The notes under the pieces: generated by a model | Database searches by the model: none | Told to the model about the DNA's origin: nothing | Seen by the model: only the letters and a program-made list of their open reading frames with translations | Translations under genes and position numbers: made by a program | DNA from: Deinococcales bacterium | Lineage (GTDB): Bacteria > Deinococcota > Deinococci > Deinococcales > JAAFIG01 | Length of the DNA: 64,000 nt | Assembly (NCBI GenBank): GCA_013298595.1 | Contig: JAAFIG010000014.1 | Coordinates: forward strand, 47,908 to 111,907 | Direction of reading: 5' to 3' | Shown here: positions 1 through 8,355 of the stretch, piece by piece | Layout: every line of letters starts with the position of its first letter | Numbering within the stretch: position 1 is the stretch's first letter

Positions 1-1
1 G

Positions 2-241
2 CAAAATGCTGAAAGCCTTGGTTTAACTGGACTCGAGACATTCGATTTCGTCATTGGTGACGACCTCAAACCACGCCAAGACATCACTGCTCGAGTTACC
101 AGCCCCGATGGTAGCACTCGAGAAATTACGCTCTGGTGCCGCATTGACACACCAGTCGAAATTGATTATTACCGCAATGGTGGCATCTTGCAATTTGTAC
201 TACGGCAACTGGCAAGGGAAAGTATGGCAGTAAAAGCGTAA
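2..241 (+). CDS. acnA: Aconitate hydratase A, C-terminal end (partial)
   Basis: Only the last 79 codons are present; the gene begins outside the window. The reading frame starting at base 2 contains the aconitase swivel-domain ending: [11 protein letters not shown], then [19 protein letters not shown] and QFVLRQL. The [15 protein letters not shown] stretch is the hallmark of the AcnA/IRP family C-terminus, where its Arg helps bind substrate. The enzyme interconverts citrate and isocitrate in the TCA cycle using a 4Fe-4S cluster whose ligands lie upstream of this fragment. It is followed 12 bp later by a strong hairpin terminator, so it is the last gene of its transcript. Confidence 0.93.
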   Translation, partial: QNAESLGLTGLETFDFVIGDDLKPRQDITARVTSPDGSTREITLWCRIDTPVEIDYYRNGGILQFVLRQLARESMAVKA

Positions 242-253
242 GCATCTATTTCT

Positions 254-283
254 ATAAGAGGCGCAACTTAGTGCGCCTCTTAT
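254..283 (+). terminator. Intrinsic terminator after acnA
   Basis: A perfect 12-bp inverted repeat (ATAAGAGGCGCA / TGCGCCTCTTAT) with a 6-nt loop is followed by TTGTTTG. It sits 12 bp after the aconitase stop and before the next start. Confidence 0.88.
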
Positions 284-313
284 TTGTTTGGTACAGAGTG
301 TAAAATCATTGAC

Positions 314-859
314 ATGGCACAAGTGATCTTTTTGAATGGTGCTTCCAGTTCAGGCAAAACAACGCTGACAAAAGCATTACAATCGCACCTCGAGAAGCCT
401 TATTTGCATTTTTCAGAGGATACATTCTTTTCGATGCTACCCGAAAAACCTTTGTCTCAAGATGAATTCATGACATATGGATTACGCGTCTATGAAGGTT
501 TTGCTCGAGCAGCAAAGGTAATGGTTGAATGCCAAAATAACTTAATTGTAGATACGGTGGCATGGCATCCTGAAAGCATGACGGGTTTTGTCCGTGCATT
601 CGCGGGAATAAAAGTGCTGGCAGTTGGAGTGCATTGCGATCTCGAGATCTTAGAGATACGCGAACAGCAACGAGGCAACCGCACTGCGGGATTGGCAAAA
701 AAGCAATTTGACCAAGTTCATGCCCAAGCACTTTATGACATTGAAATTGATACCTCCAAAATGAGTATTAAGCAGTGCGTAGAACTGATTTTGCAAGCCT
801 TTGAGCACCAAAAACCCAATCATGCGTTTGCCATAATGTACAAGCAACTTAAAAGCTGA
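314..859 (+). CDS. Chloramphenicol phosphotransferase-like small-molecule kinase
   Basis: The 181-aa protein begins MAQVIFLNGASSSGKTTL, a P-loop (GASSSGKT) right at the N-terminus. The layout, with DTVAWHP and a late RGNRTAG Arg segment, matches the chloramphenicol phosphotransferase-like family (CPT; Pfam Chloramphen_phosph). The founding member phosphorylates chloramphenicol in its producer. Most homologues elsewhere have no known substrate, so a resistance role should not be assumed. The ATG at 314 is preferred over an upstream TTG at 284, because TAAAAT at 301-306 lies 7 nt before it and there is no SD, which fits a leaderless start. It converges with the gene ending at 871. Confidence 0.72.
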   Translation: MAQVIFLNGASSSGKTTLTKALQSHLEKPYLHFSEDTFFSMLPEKPLSQDEFMTYGLRVYEGFARAAKVMVECQNNLIVDTVAWHPESMTGFVRAFAGIKVLAVGVHCDLEILEIREQQRGNRTAGLAKKQFDQVHAQALYDIEIDTSKMSIKQCVELILQAFEHQKPNHAFAIMYKQLKS

Positions 860-870
860 AGTTTGTTGCG

Positions 871-1650
871 TCAGTTTTGTCCCCACAAACCAACCATTGC
901 CGTTTCCAATCCAGCGAAATCGGATAAGCCTTTTGCTTCATAGCCCACTTCTCGAGCAGCTGTATCGCCATACAAACAAGCAAACTGCACAGGTTTCTCG
1001 AGGCTGGTTAAAAACGGCTGTATCACCGTTTGGCTGTACTCGAGATCATCTAAAGTCAAAGTCTGTTTTACTCCCGCGAACTGTAAAGCAAAACGTTCTT
1101 GTTGCAATTGCTCGAGCAAGGTTTTAGCTAAACCATGCTCGAGTTGCCACACAGCTCGAGCCACCACTGCACGAACTTCTAATCGCATCGTCTCGAGATT
1201 TGGTGAGTCTGAAACCCACAGTGGAACAACAAGCCAATCTTGAAGTAATTTTTCGGGGAAACGGAATCCAAAATCATTTAAGTAACGGTTTGTCCACCCG
1301 CCCTTTTGATCGTCTAGCAAGGTCAAACCAACTTTATAACTGACCTGATTGGTAAACACAGACTCGAGTTCAAGCAACACTTCTCGAGTTGCAGCTTCCA
1401 CATCCAGTGCCAACCAAGTCTCGAGCGCCAGATTGACATGTTCTTTAGCCATTGGATTTGCCGAAACCAGCGGAGGTAAAGACAAATCCGCAGTACGGTC
1501 AGCCTTGCCAACTGTGGCTGCGATGTACGCATCGAAACGTTCTTGTCCTCGAGGAACACGGTAGACCTCGAGCAGTTTTTCTAGGGTTGGCACAAACTCG
1601 AGTTTCACTAACTGAGTTTGCCGTAAAAACTCTTGGTTCACAATTGCCAA
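871..1650 (-). CDS. Uncharacterised 259-aa cytoplasmic protein
   Basis: I do not recognise this family. The protein is soluble in appearance, with no signal peptide or membrane segment, and is rich in Leu, Val and Glu. The start is uncertain: 1650 is a TTG, and an in-frame GTG lies at 1641. A TATAAG box precedes the TTG by 8 nt. It follows the CIA30 gene by 9 bp on the same strand, so the two are probably co-transcribed. The coding sequence is exceptionally dense in CTCGAG: I counted 13 copies in 780 bp, mostly read as Leu-Glu or as Ala/Thr-Arg-Ala/Val/Glu. Confidence 0.6.
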   Translation of the reverse strand: MAIVNQEFLRQTQLVKLEFVPTLEKLLEVYRVPRGQERFDAYIAATVGKADRTADLSLPPLVSANPMAKEHVNLALETWLALDVEAATREVLLELESVFTNQVSYKVGLTLLDDQKGGWTNRYLNDFGFRFPEKLLQDWLVVPLWVSDSPNLETMRLEVRAVVARAVWQLEHGLAKTLLEQLQQERFALQFAGVKQTLTLDDLEYSQTVIQPFLTSLEKPVQFACLYGDTAAREVGYEAKGLSDFAGLETAMVGLWGQN

Positions 1651-1659
1651 ATGGCGTAC

Positions 1660-2175
1660 TTATAACGCTTTAATCCAATCCAGCTCGAGTTTAAATTCTT
1701 CTGCTTTTTTATTAGCAATAATAAAACCAAAATGTTCGATATTGCTCGAGTCCAACACAGGGTTTCGCAAAGTATTGCCAAAACGGGTAGGTAGTAAGCT
1801 CTTAAAAGGTATATCCACCTCGAGCCACTGTCCAGCTTGGGTGTTAAATTCAAAACGATAAAGAATTCCTCGAGCCGAACCGGTTCCAATTTGAAAACCA
1901 TATCGCTTCCCATCGCCACGCACACGGATTCGTAAACTCGAGAAAGCACTGAGGTTATACTGTCCAGCCCCTGAACGCACGCTGGCAAAACCACCATTAT
2001 TCTCGAGCTTCACTCGCCCAGCAAACTCGAGATTACCTGCCACGATTTTAGCTGTGCTACTCGAGACTCCACCCATGACACCGTCATTGACAACATACCA
2101 AGTGGTTTGATTAGCTTGTAATTGGAAACTTGAAAGCGCCAATGTAAAAAGAGAAGCACTTAGAACTCGAATCAT
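1660..2175 (-). CDS. Secreted CIA30-domain protein
   Basis: The 171-aa protein has an N-terminal signal peptide (about residues 1-21, ending near LQANQ). This is followed by the CIA30 signature VVNDGVMGGVSSS, GRVKLENNGGFASVR and later LRIRVRGDGKRYGFQI. CIA30 folds are galactose-binding-like beta sandwiches. In mitochondria the family assists complex I assembly, but bacterial secreted members have no proven role. The start at 2175 has no SD; TAAACT at 2182-2187 lies 6 nt upstream and overlaps a CTCGAG, so the mRNA is probably leaderless. The unknown gene ending at 871 follows after 9 bp. Confidence 0.82.
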   Translation of the reverse strand: MIRVLSASLFTLALSSFQLQANQTTWYVVNDGVMGGVSSSTAKIVAGNLEFAGRVKLENNGGFASVRSGAGQYNLSAFSSLRIRVRGDGKRYGFQIGTGSARGILYRFEFNTQAGQWLEVDIPFKSLLPTRFGNTLRNPVLDSSNIEHFGFIIANKKAEEFKLELDWIKAL

Positions 2176-2187
2176 GTCTCGAGTTTA
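2176..2187 (-). promoter_or_regulatory. Leaderless -10 box fused to CTCGAG
   Basis: On the minus strand this reads TAAA-CTCGAG-AC-ATG: a TAAACT -10 hexamer whose last two bases begin the palindrome, 6 nt before the start. The same arrangement recurs before the genes starting at 13127, 41548 and 53150. Confidence 0.6.
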
Positions 2188-2224
2188 ATCCCATTGCTAG
2201 GATAAAAATAGCTTGTAGGTAACA

Positions 2225-2253
2225 AAAAGAATGGGCTTTACGCCCATTCTTTT
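2225..2253 (-). terminator. Terminator of the lipoprotein gene
   Basis: A 12-bp perfect inverted repeat (AAAAGAATGGGC / GCCCATTCTTTT) with a 5-nt loop lies just after the stop of the minus-strand gene ending at 2266. The minus-strand copy continues into TGTTAC after the U run. It also isolates the CIA30 promoter. Confidence 0.85.
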
Positions 2254-2265
2254 AAGCAACAAAGT

Positions 2266-3033
2266 TTAGAAAACTACGCCGATAACGTATGCGCTGGAAG
2301 CTCCGAAGTAGACTGTTAAAGTACCCTGAACAATAGCATTGTCGTAACTGAGTGTCATTTTAACTCGAGTATAATTGGGTTGATTATCTTTTAATAAGGT
2401 TTTGAGGCTACCCAATTTATCTGCATTGACTTGCACATTCAGTTCAGGTTTTTTGCCACTGCTATCGCCTTTAACTTTGACTTTATATTCGCATGGTTTA
2501 CCACTGATTTCAGTAAATTCTGCGGTACCAGTGACGGCAAAGTCTTGGATAACTGTGGTTGCGGAAGTCACAGGTACGTAATTCAGTGGATCAGCTGCGC
2601 TGACCAAACCAGCATCACTGGTCAGTAGTAGACTCGCTGTTAAATTACTGAGTTCAAAACTCGAGGGGCAGGTTTTACCGGCAGCTGCCACCAGAACAGC
2701 ATCAGCAATAGCGGCATCTTTGAAACCAATATCTTGACTTGCACCCCAAGTATCTAAACGATCCAAGTATTGTTTTGCATCAGCCGAAATAATGGAATCC
2801 TCGAATGTACCAATAAATGATTGCATACTTGGTTGTACTGCCTGAACAGTTAATCCAGATTGCACCAGACTGATTGGTCTGCCTTTACCATCAATACCTA
2901 AAGCACCCCCACCAGCACCAATATTTTGCCCAACAGCCCGTTCTTTATTGACCAATTGAATCGGAGGAGATTTAATGAGACCACACGACACCAGTAACGA
3001 TACAGCTGCCAAGCCAATGAATAATTTTTTCAT
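2266..3033 (-). CDS. Putative lipoprotein of unknown function
   Basis: The 255-aa protein begins MKKLFIGLAAVSLLVSCG, a type II signal peptide with lipobox LVSC, so it should be lipid-anchored outside the cytoplasmic membrane at Cys17. The mature part is Gly/Ser/Thr-rich with alternating beta-like segments and one further Cys pair (TCPSSF, KPCEYK). I recognise no family. The start at 3033 is chosen because GGAG lies 8 nt upstream; an in-frame ATG at 3042 lacks that. It is followed by a strong terminator and stands alone downstream of the large kinase gene. Very few CTCGAG sites occur here, unlike its neighbours. Confidence 0.7.
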   Translation of the reverse strand: MKKLFIGLAAVSLLVSCGLIKSPPIQLVNKERAVGQNIGAGGGALGIDGKGRPISLVQSGLTVQAVQPSMQSFIGTFEDSIISADAKQYLDRLDTWGASQDIGFKDAAIADAVLVAAAGKTCPSSFELSNLTASLLLTSDAGLVSAADPLNYVPVTSATTVIQDFAVTGTAEFTEISGKPCEYKVKVKGDSSGKKPELNVQVNADKLGSLKTLLKDNQPNYTRVKMTLSYDNAIVQGTLTVYFGASSAYVIGVVF

Positions 3034-3091
3034 AGTGCACACTCCATACTGGCAAAGTATACTCGCAATGCGTCACAAAAGCGTTACAAAT

Positions 3092-6000
3092 CTATGAATT
3101 CTCTGATAATGCCAGCAACACGTCTCGAGCGAAAAGCCCAACACTGGTTGTTCGGTATTTGTCAGCCAGAATTCTCAGTGTCTGACGACGCTCAGGGGTA
3201 CTTGGTAAAAAGTTTTGTTGTAAAAAATCTAAGTACGCATTTCGTAAGGGTTGATCTAATCTGACTTCTGCTTTACATTCGCGTAATTGGTTTAAGATCA
3301 ACTGTGTATCGTAACCTAATCGCCAACCAGCATGGATACGCGCCACAAGCCAAAACCATGTTTGTTCAACATTTTCTTTTTCGGTCAATACCCAAGCTTT
3401 TTCATAATCACCAAAAGACAAGGCATATTGCGCTTCTAGTAAATGCAGATTATCAGCATCTTCGTGTTGCTCGAGTTTTGGTAAATCAAACACAAAACCA
3501 TCACCGAGTTCTAAGGTAATCCGCGCTTCCCAAACCTTGGCTGGTTGATCTTCACCAAAATGAATAACATCTTGAAAATGCTCTCGAGCTATTTCTAAGT
3601 TACCAAGCGCATATTCGACTTCGCCTAGATTAAAGAGAATACTCTTTTCAGGAGCAACTAAACCACTGCGTTGCGCTAATTCCCGAACTGTTTTGAATCG
3701 TTCTCGAGCATCATGAAAATCGCCATCTGACACAACTGTTAAAGCGATATTTGTTGAAATAGCCACTCGGGAGCGCACATCACCTGTTTTTTGTGCATAT
3801 TGGGCAGCTTTATCCCAGGCTTTTAAGGTTGCTGGATTGTCATTCATTAAGTAATAACAGGTTCCAAGTTCGTTCCAAGCCATTGCATTCAGGAAATCAT
3901 CGTGGCTATCTGTAGCTATTTTTGTAGCAATTGTTGCAAGTCGAGCGGCTCTTACAATATTGCCTAAAGCTTCCTCGAGTTTACATAATGCTAGAATTGC
4001 CCGCACGGTGCCTGATAGGTTTTGTGCTTGTTTACTGGCTCGTAATGCCTCGAGTCCGTGGCGTTTAGCTGCGAGGAAATCGTTTTTTAAGCGGTGAATC
4101 AGCGATAATTCTATCTCGGTTTCTTCGTAGTAAGGGTCGTCAATGCCACGCTGACCGATGATGTCTTTGGCTTTATCTACTGCACCAGCAAACCGCAACA
4201 CATTACCAAGTTTTAACCGTGTTTTAGCGATTAAATTGTTGCCCCCCTCGAGTTTATTAGCATTGTCAATCACGTATTGCATCATCTGCATGGCTTCTTC
4301 GTTACGCCCAGTGTGATCTAAAACTTCTCCGAGGTGATATCTGGCTTCAAAGGCGCTGAGTGGTTCGGTTGGTAGTTTTGTGGTTGCCTCAAGGGCTAAA
4401 CGGTAAGCGCGTTCGGCTTGAGAGTAGGCAAACGTGGCTTGGGCATTAGCACCTGCTTGTAAGGCTTTCTCGAGGGCAGTATCGAATTGTTCGGCATAAA
4501 AATAATGATGGGAAAGATCGAGTGGTTCAGCTCGAGTTTCGAGTAATGCTGCCGCTTTGCGGTGCAATCGGCGGCGTTTCAGGGAGATAATGCCATCTAA
4601 AAGAATATCGCTATACAGTGGGTGGGTAAACCTAAACCCTTCACCGTTACTACCTGGGATTTCGGTGGCAAGTCTGGCGCGAGTCAGGCTTTCTAAGGCT
4701 TCAAGTGCCGCATCGTCTGTCCATTCGAGCAGTTGTCGAACATCTTCGTATTGCCATGCTCTACCAAGCACACTAGCAGCTCGAGCAAATTCCAGAGATT
4801 CTGGTTTTAACGCTTCGATACGGTGTGCAAGTAAGTCGTTCAGGCTTTCTGGTAAACCTTCTATTGAATGGCTCCATTGGTAAATACCATTTTGCCGATA
4901 GACAGCCCCACTTTCCAACATGGCTTTGAGACGTTCCTCAAGCACCCATGGGTTACCTGCGGCATGTTGAACCAATTCTGTTTCGAGAGATGTGTCTATG
5001 TCGCTGTCAAGCCAAGCAGCCAGTAATTCTTGCATCGCTAAGTCTGACATTGGCGTTAATGCAACTTGCACCTTAGGACGAGTTAAGCCTTTTGGCAATG
5101 TTTGACCTTCAGGTAAATCCTCGAGCCGATAGGATAAAATTAAACGCGGTTTTTGGGCAGCTCGAGTGGCATGCGATAAAGCGGCTAAGGTACTATCGTC
5201 TGCCCAATGCAAATTCTCGAGCACCAACACCGTAATTTGACTAGTAAGTTCAATAAATTCAGTAAACGCTTCAAATAACCGCAACCGCGCTACTTCAGGC
5301 GGCAAGTTAGCATCACTGGCAACCGCTGCACCTAGTGAAGGCACAAGCCTCGAGAGTTCCTGACGAATGGTTTCTGGTAATTGATCTATAAAATTTTTAT
5401 GACTGCGTTGCAAATTACCAATCATTCTCGAGATTGCCCCAAATGGCGTTGGGTCGTCAGGGATAGCTTCACCAATAGCAAAACGAGTACCTGCTCCTCT
5501 GGCAGTATCAGCTAATGCTCGAATCAATCGTGATTTACCACTACCAACATCGCCTGTGACAGCGTAAATACCATAAACTGGTTCTGGTTCTTCAAGAATT
5601 GGTAATAACAAAGCGATTTCTTTATCACGACCAATTAATGGCGCGAGCAACAAAGCGTCAGCTCGAGCGACCTCATTGGAAATTGCTGCATCAAAAGGTT
5701 GAGTCAACATTGTCGCCAGCACATCACGGACAGCTAAAGCGCTCGGATAACGATCTGCTGGGTTTTTCTCGAGCAGCTTTAAGACCAATGCCTCGAGTGA
5801 AGCTGGAATCAGTGGATTGATACTTGAAGGTTTTGCCGGCGGGGCTTGAATATGCTGCATAATCACTTGGGCTAAACCATCACCCATAAAAGGTGGACGA
5901 CCCGTTAATGCCCAAAACAGCACCGCCCCAAAAGCATATAAATCCGCACGGTAATCGAGTTGCGCCCCTCGGCATTGCTCAGGAGCCATATACAACACCG

Positions 6001-6502
6001 TACCGACCACTGCTCCAGCTCGAGTTAAAGCCACGGTACCCTCAAGCGATTTAGCTAAACCAAAATCCATCAGTTTAGCTTCACCATCTAGGGTCACACG
6101 GATATTATCTGGTTTTAAATCGCGGTGAATAATACCTTGTCCATGCACCGCAGCTAACGCATTGGCAACACCTGCAAAGACTTGAATAATGCGTTCGACA
6201 CTGGGTTTAGTACTCACAAAATCGGTTAAATCTGTGCCACGCACATACTCCATCACCAAAAATGGCACACCTGCATCTTCGCCGTACCCAAGTACTTTGA
6301 CCACATTTGGATGCACTATCCGCTCGAGTGCTTTGGATTCACGACGTAAACGTGCACCGCCTTGCAATGCCACCATCTCATGTAATCGCTTTAAAGCAAC
6401 CAATTCACCTGTCACGGTATCCAATGCCAAAGAAACTCGTCCCATAGCACCAGCCCCGAGTTCTTTGACTATTTGATAACGAACCACTTCGGCAACAGAC
6501 AT
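3092..6502 (-). CDS. Ser/Thr protein kinase-AAA ATPase-TPR regulator (1136 aa)
   Basis: This is a three-part signalling protein. Residues 8-265 are a PknB-type kinase: Gly loop GAGAMG, catalytic Lys in VALK at 35-38, HRDLKPDN at 126-133, DFG at 146-148 and APE at 173-175, all intact. Residues about 285-560 are an AAA/STAND-like ATPase with Walker A GDVGSGKS (317-324) and a Walker B region VLVLENLHWADD (about 425-436). The remaining half is helical TPR-type repeats. There is no membrane segment, so it is cytoplasmic. Related kinase-AAA-TPR proteins in other bacteria integrate signals and control transcription, but the target here is unknown. No SD precedes 6502; CATAAT lies 10 nt upstream. Confidence 0.9.
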   Translation of the reverse strand: MSVAEVVRYQIVKELGAGAMGRVSLALDTVTGELVALKRLHEMVALQGGARLRRESKALERIVHPNVVKVLGYGEDAGVPFLVMEYVRGTDLTDFVSTKPSVERIIQVFAGVANALAAVHGQGIIHRDLKPDNIRVTLDGEAKLMDFGLAKSLEGTVALTRAGAVVGTVLYMAPEQCRGAQLDYRADLYAFGAVLFWALTGRPPFMGDGLAQVIMQHIQAPPAKPSSINPLIPASLEALVLKLLEKNPADRYPSALAVRDVLATMLTQPFDAAISNEVARADALLLAPLIGRDKEIALLLPILEEPEPVYGIYAVTGDVGSGKSRLIRALADTARGAGTRFAIGEAIPDDPTPFGAISRMIGNLQRSHKNFIDQLPETIRQELSRLVPSLGAAVASDANLPPEVARLRLFEAFTEFIELTSQITVLVLENLHWADDSTLAALSHATRAAQKPRLILSYRLEDLPEGQTLPKGLTRPKVQVALTPMSDLAMQELLAAWLDSDIDTSLETELVQHAAGNPWVLEERLKAMLESGAVYRQNGIYQWSHSIEGLPESLNDLLAHRIEALKPESLEFARAASVLGRAWQYEDVRQLLEWTDDAALEALESLTRARLATEIPGSNGEGFRFTHPLYSDILLDGIISLKRRRLHRKAAALLETRAEPLDLSHHYFYAEQFDTALEKALQAGANAQATFAYSQAERAYRLALEATTKLPTEPLSAFEARYHLGEVLDHTGRNEEAMQMMQYVIDNANKLEGGNNLIAKTRLKLGNVLRFAGAVDKAKDIIGQRGIDDPYYEETEIELSLIHRLKNDFLAAKRHGLEALRASKQAQNLSGTVRAILALCKLEEALGNIVRAARLATIATKIATDSHDDFLNAMAWNELGTCYYLMNDNPATLKAWDKAAQYAQKTGDVRSRVAISTNIALTVVSDGDFHDARERFKTVRELAQRSGLVAPEKSILFNLGEVEYALGNLEIAREHFQDVIHFGEDQPAKVWEARITLELGDGFVFDLPKLEQHEDADNLHLLEAQYALSFGDYEKAWVLTEKENVEQTWFWLVARIHAGWRLGYDTQLILNQLRECKAEVRLDQPLRNAYLDFLQQNFLPSTPERRQTLRILADKYRTTSVGLFARDVLLALSENS

Positions 6503-6580
6503 CTCTGAGGCTATTATGCCTGTTAAAGCCTCAAGTTGCGAGGGGGGAAGCGAATTTGAACTTCAACTGAAAACTTGAGA

Positions 6581-7837
6581 TTAAATATCGTAAGTCACGC
6601 GTTTACTCAGCAAGCGATTTTGCAAAAGGGTAACCACAAAGACAATAACAAATAAAACAAATGCCATCGCACTGGCATAACTGTAATTACTATCACGAAA
6701 GCCTTTATCGTATAAGTATTTAACAATGGTGGTGGTGTCTTTAAGCTGACCACCATCTGGGGTTAAGACCAGAATTTGAGTGAACACTTGAAAGGCTCCA
6801 ATTAATCCTGTGATGGCAAGAAAAAACGTGGTGGCTGAAAGTAAGGGCCAAGTGATATGCCGAACCTTATCCCACCAACTTGCCCCATCTAAACTGGCAG
6901 CTTCGTAGTATTCAGGTGGAATGGTTTGTAAACCCGCTAATAAAATCACCACGCTATACCCAAGATGATGCCAGACACTCATCACCATGATCGAACACAA
7001 AGCAACACTGGGACCTGCTGCCCAAACGGGTAACTCGAGACCACTAAGCACAGCAAAAATTCCATTAGGGTTCTCGAGCCAAGCGATTTTTGTACCAATA
7101 GCTGCGTTAAGTAATCCGAATTCTGGGTGATAAATCCATTTCCAAACAGCCGCAGCAGCCGTTAATGCTGTGACATACGGCAAGAAATAAAGGGTGCGGA
7201 AGATTGTTAAGCCCCGAATTTTTTCGTTTAGCAAAATTGCAATCACCGTGGCTAAGAAAATCCCGATTGGTACTGTACCAACCACATACCAAAAACTATT
7301 GAGTAAACTCTGCCAAAAAACAGGATCACGCAACAAAGCCGCATAATTCTCGAGTCCGCTCCATTCAGGTGGTTTGAGGAAATTAAAATCACGTAAAAAA
7401 GACAAAAACAACGCATAAAACGCAGGAGCAAAATGCCAAACAATCAGTAATAACACCGCTGGGAAGACAAAAATCCAACCCCAAATATCGGCTTCGGCAG
7501 CTCGAGGTAATTTGGTTACTGTTAACAGTAATGGCACAATACTGGCAAAACCTGTTAATCCTGGTAATAACCATGCCCAACCACCAAGCAACACCGCCAC
7601 AAAGCTCGAGATACCAAGAGCAACCGTTACACCACTTGCCCAAGTTATTCCTGTACTACGAGCAGTCACCCAAGCCAAGGCTGCTAAGATCATGGCACTG
7701 CCCATTACCAGCAACAATGCAATCGTTCCAGATAAAAAACTCAGAGCTGTTGCTAAACCCAAACTCAGACTCGAGCAAGCAGCCACTGCAAACCAACCAA
7801 AGACATTTTCTGGAACTCGAGAAGAAACCATCTGCAT
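6581..7837 (-). CDS. ABC transporter permease, MalF/UgpA-type, orphan
   Basis: The 418-aa membrane protein has an extra N-terminal group of hydrophobic helices (about residues 10-125), then the usual six-helix sugar permease core. The ABC-contact EAA loop is clear: EYYEAASLDGASWWDKVRHI, about residue 310. Such MalF-type permeases pair with a MalG-type permease, a solute-binding protein and an ATPase. None of these is adjacent, so the partners must be elsewhere. The start at 7837 is leaderless-looking: TATACT at 7844-7849 lies 6 nt upstream, and there is no SD. It is divergent from the CAP gene, with only 47 bp between the starts. Confidence 0.88.
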   Translation of the reverse strand: MQMVSSRVPENVFGWFAVAACSSLSLGLATALSFLSGTIALLLVMGSAMILAALAWVTARSTGITWASGVTVALGISSFVAVLLGGWAWLLPGLTGFASIVPLLLTVTKLPRAAEADIWGWIFVFPAVLLLIVWHFAPAFYALFLSFLRDFNFLKPPEWSGLENYAALLRDPVFWQSLLNSFWYVVGTVPIGIFLATVIAILLNEKIRGLTIFRTLYFLPYVTALTAAAAVWKWIYHPEFGLLNAAIGTKIAWLENPNGIFAVLSGLELPVWAAGPSVALCSIMVMSVWHHLGYSVVILLAGLQTIPPEYYEAASLDGASWWDKVRHITWPLLSATTFFLAITGLIGAFQVFTQILVLTPDGGQLKDTTTIVKYLYDKGFRDSNYSYASAMAFVLFVIVFVVTLLQNRLLSKRVTYDI

Positions 7838-7884
7838 TTGTCAAGTATACCCAGAGCCGCTGGCATAGGGTATCATCTGCAACC
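7838..7884. promoter_or_regulatory. Compact divergent leaderless promoter pair
   Basis: Within 47 bp both directions have a -10-like box right before the start codon. On the minus strand TATACT-N6-ATG precedes the permease; on the plus strand TATCAT (7871-7876)-N8-ATG precedes the CAP gene. Neither gene has an SD. Confidence 0.6.
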
Positions 7885-8337
7885 ATGCGTTACCTTTTTT
7901 TAATTGCAATACTACTCGGTGCCAGCTTAGCGGATGCTCGAAGCAGCAATGAAACCCGAGTTACCAGTATCATCAATGCCCTGCGTTCCAGTGGCGCTCG
8001 TTGCAACGGCAGCGGTGGAGTCCGACTAGGCACACTACGTTACAATGCCACACTCGCTCGAGCCGCTCGTCAACACGCCATTCATATGGGAAGTAAACGT
8101 TTTGTCTCACATTACTACCAAGGCATTGGACCACGCACTCGAGTTGCCCGAGCAGGGTACCGTTACAGCCGCATGTCCGAAATTATTTTCCTTGGTAATG
8201 GCGGCGCATCTCGGGCTGTTAACTGGTGGAAAAATTCGCGTATTCACTGCTGGGCAATGACCAATAGCAATTACACCGAAGTTGGAGCTGCTTATTTTAA
8301 TGGTGCTTGGGTTGTTGTTATGGCAAAACCGAGGTAA
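7885..8337 (+). CDS. Secreted CAP/SCP-domain protein
   Basis: The 150-aa protein has a signal peptide (MRYLFLIAILLGASLADA). It is followed by a CAP domain related to PR-1 and the bacterial YkwD-type proteins: INALRSS...CNG, LRYNATLARAARQHAIHMGSK with the first His, FVSHYYQG, and late TEVGAAYFNGAWVVVM. Bacterial CAP proteins are extracytoplasmic with mostly unknown roles. A long upstream in-frame extension exists, but the ATG at 7885 begins the signal peptide and has TATCAT 8 nt upstream, so it is the real start. dnaB begins 18 bp after the stop and may be read from the same transcript. Confidence 0.82.
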   Translation: MRYLFLIAILLGASLADARSSNETRVTSIINALRSSGARCNGSGGVRLGTLRYNATLARAARQHAIHMGSKRFVSHYYQGIGPRTRVARAGYRYSRMSEIIFLGNGGASRAVNWWKNSRIHCWAMTNSNYTEVGAAYFNGAWVVVMAKPR

Positions 8338-8355
8338 GACAGCGCCTAGCTACTT

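Noticed and set aside
7531..7884. Long N-terminal extension of the CAP gene
   Set aside because: It lies antisense to the permease gene and lacks a signal peptide; the ATG at 7885 starts a clear signal peptide with a -10 box.
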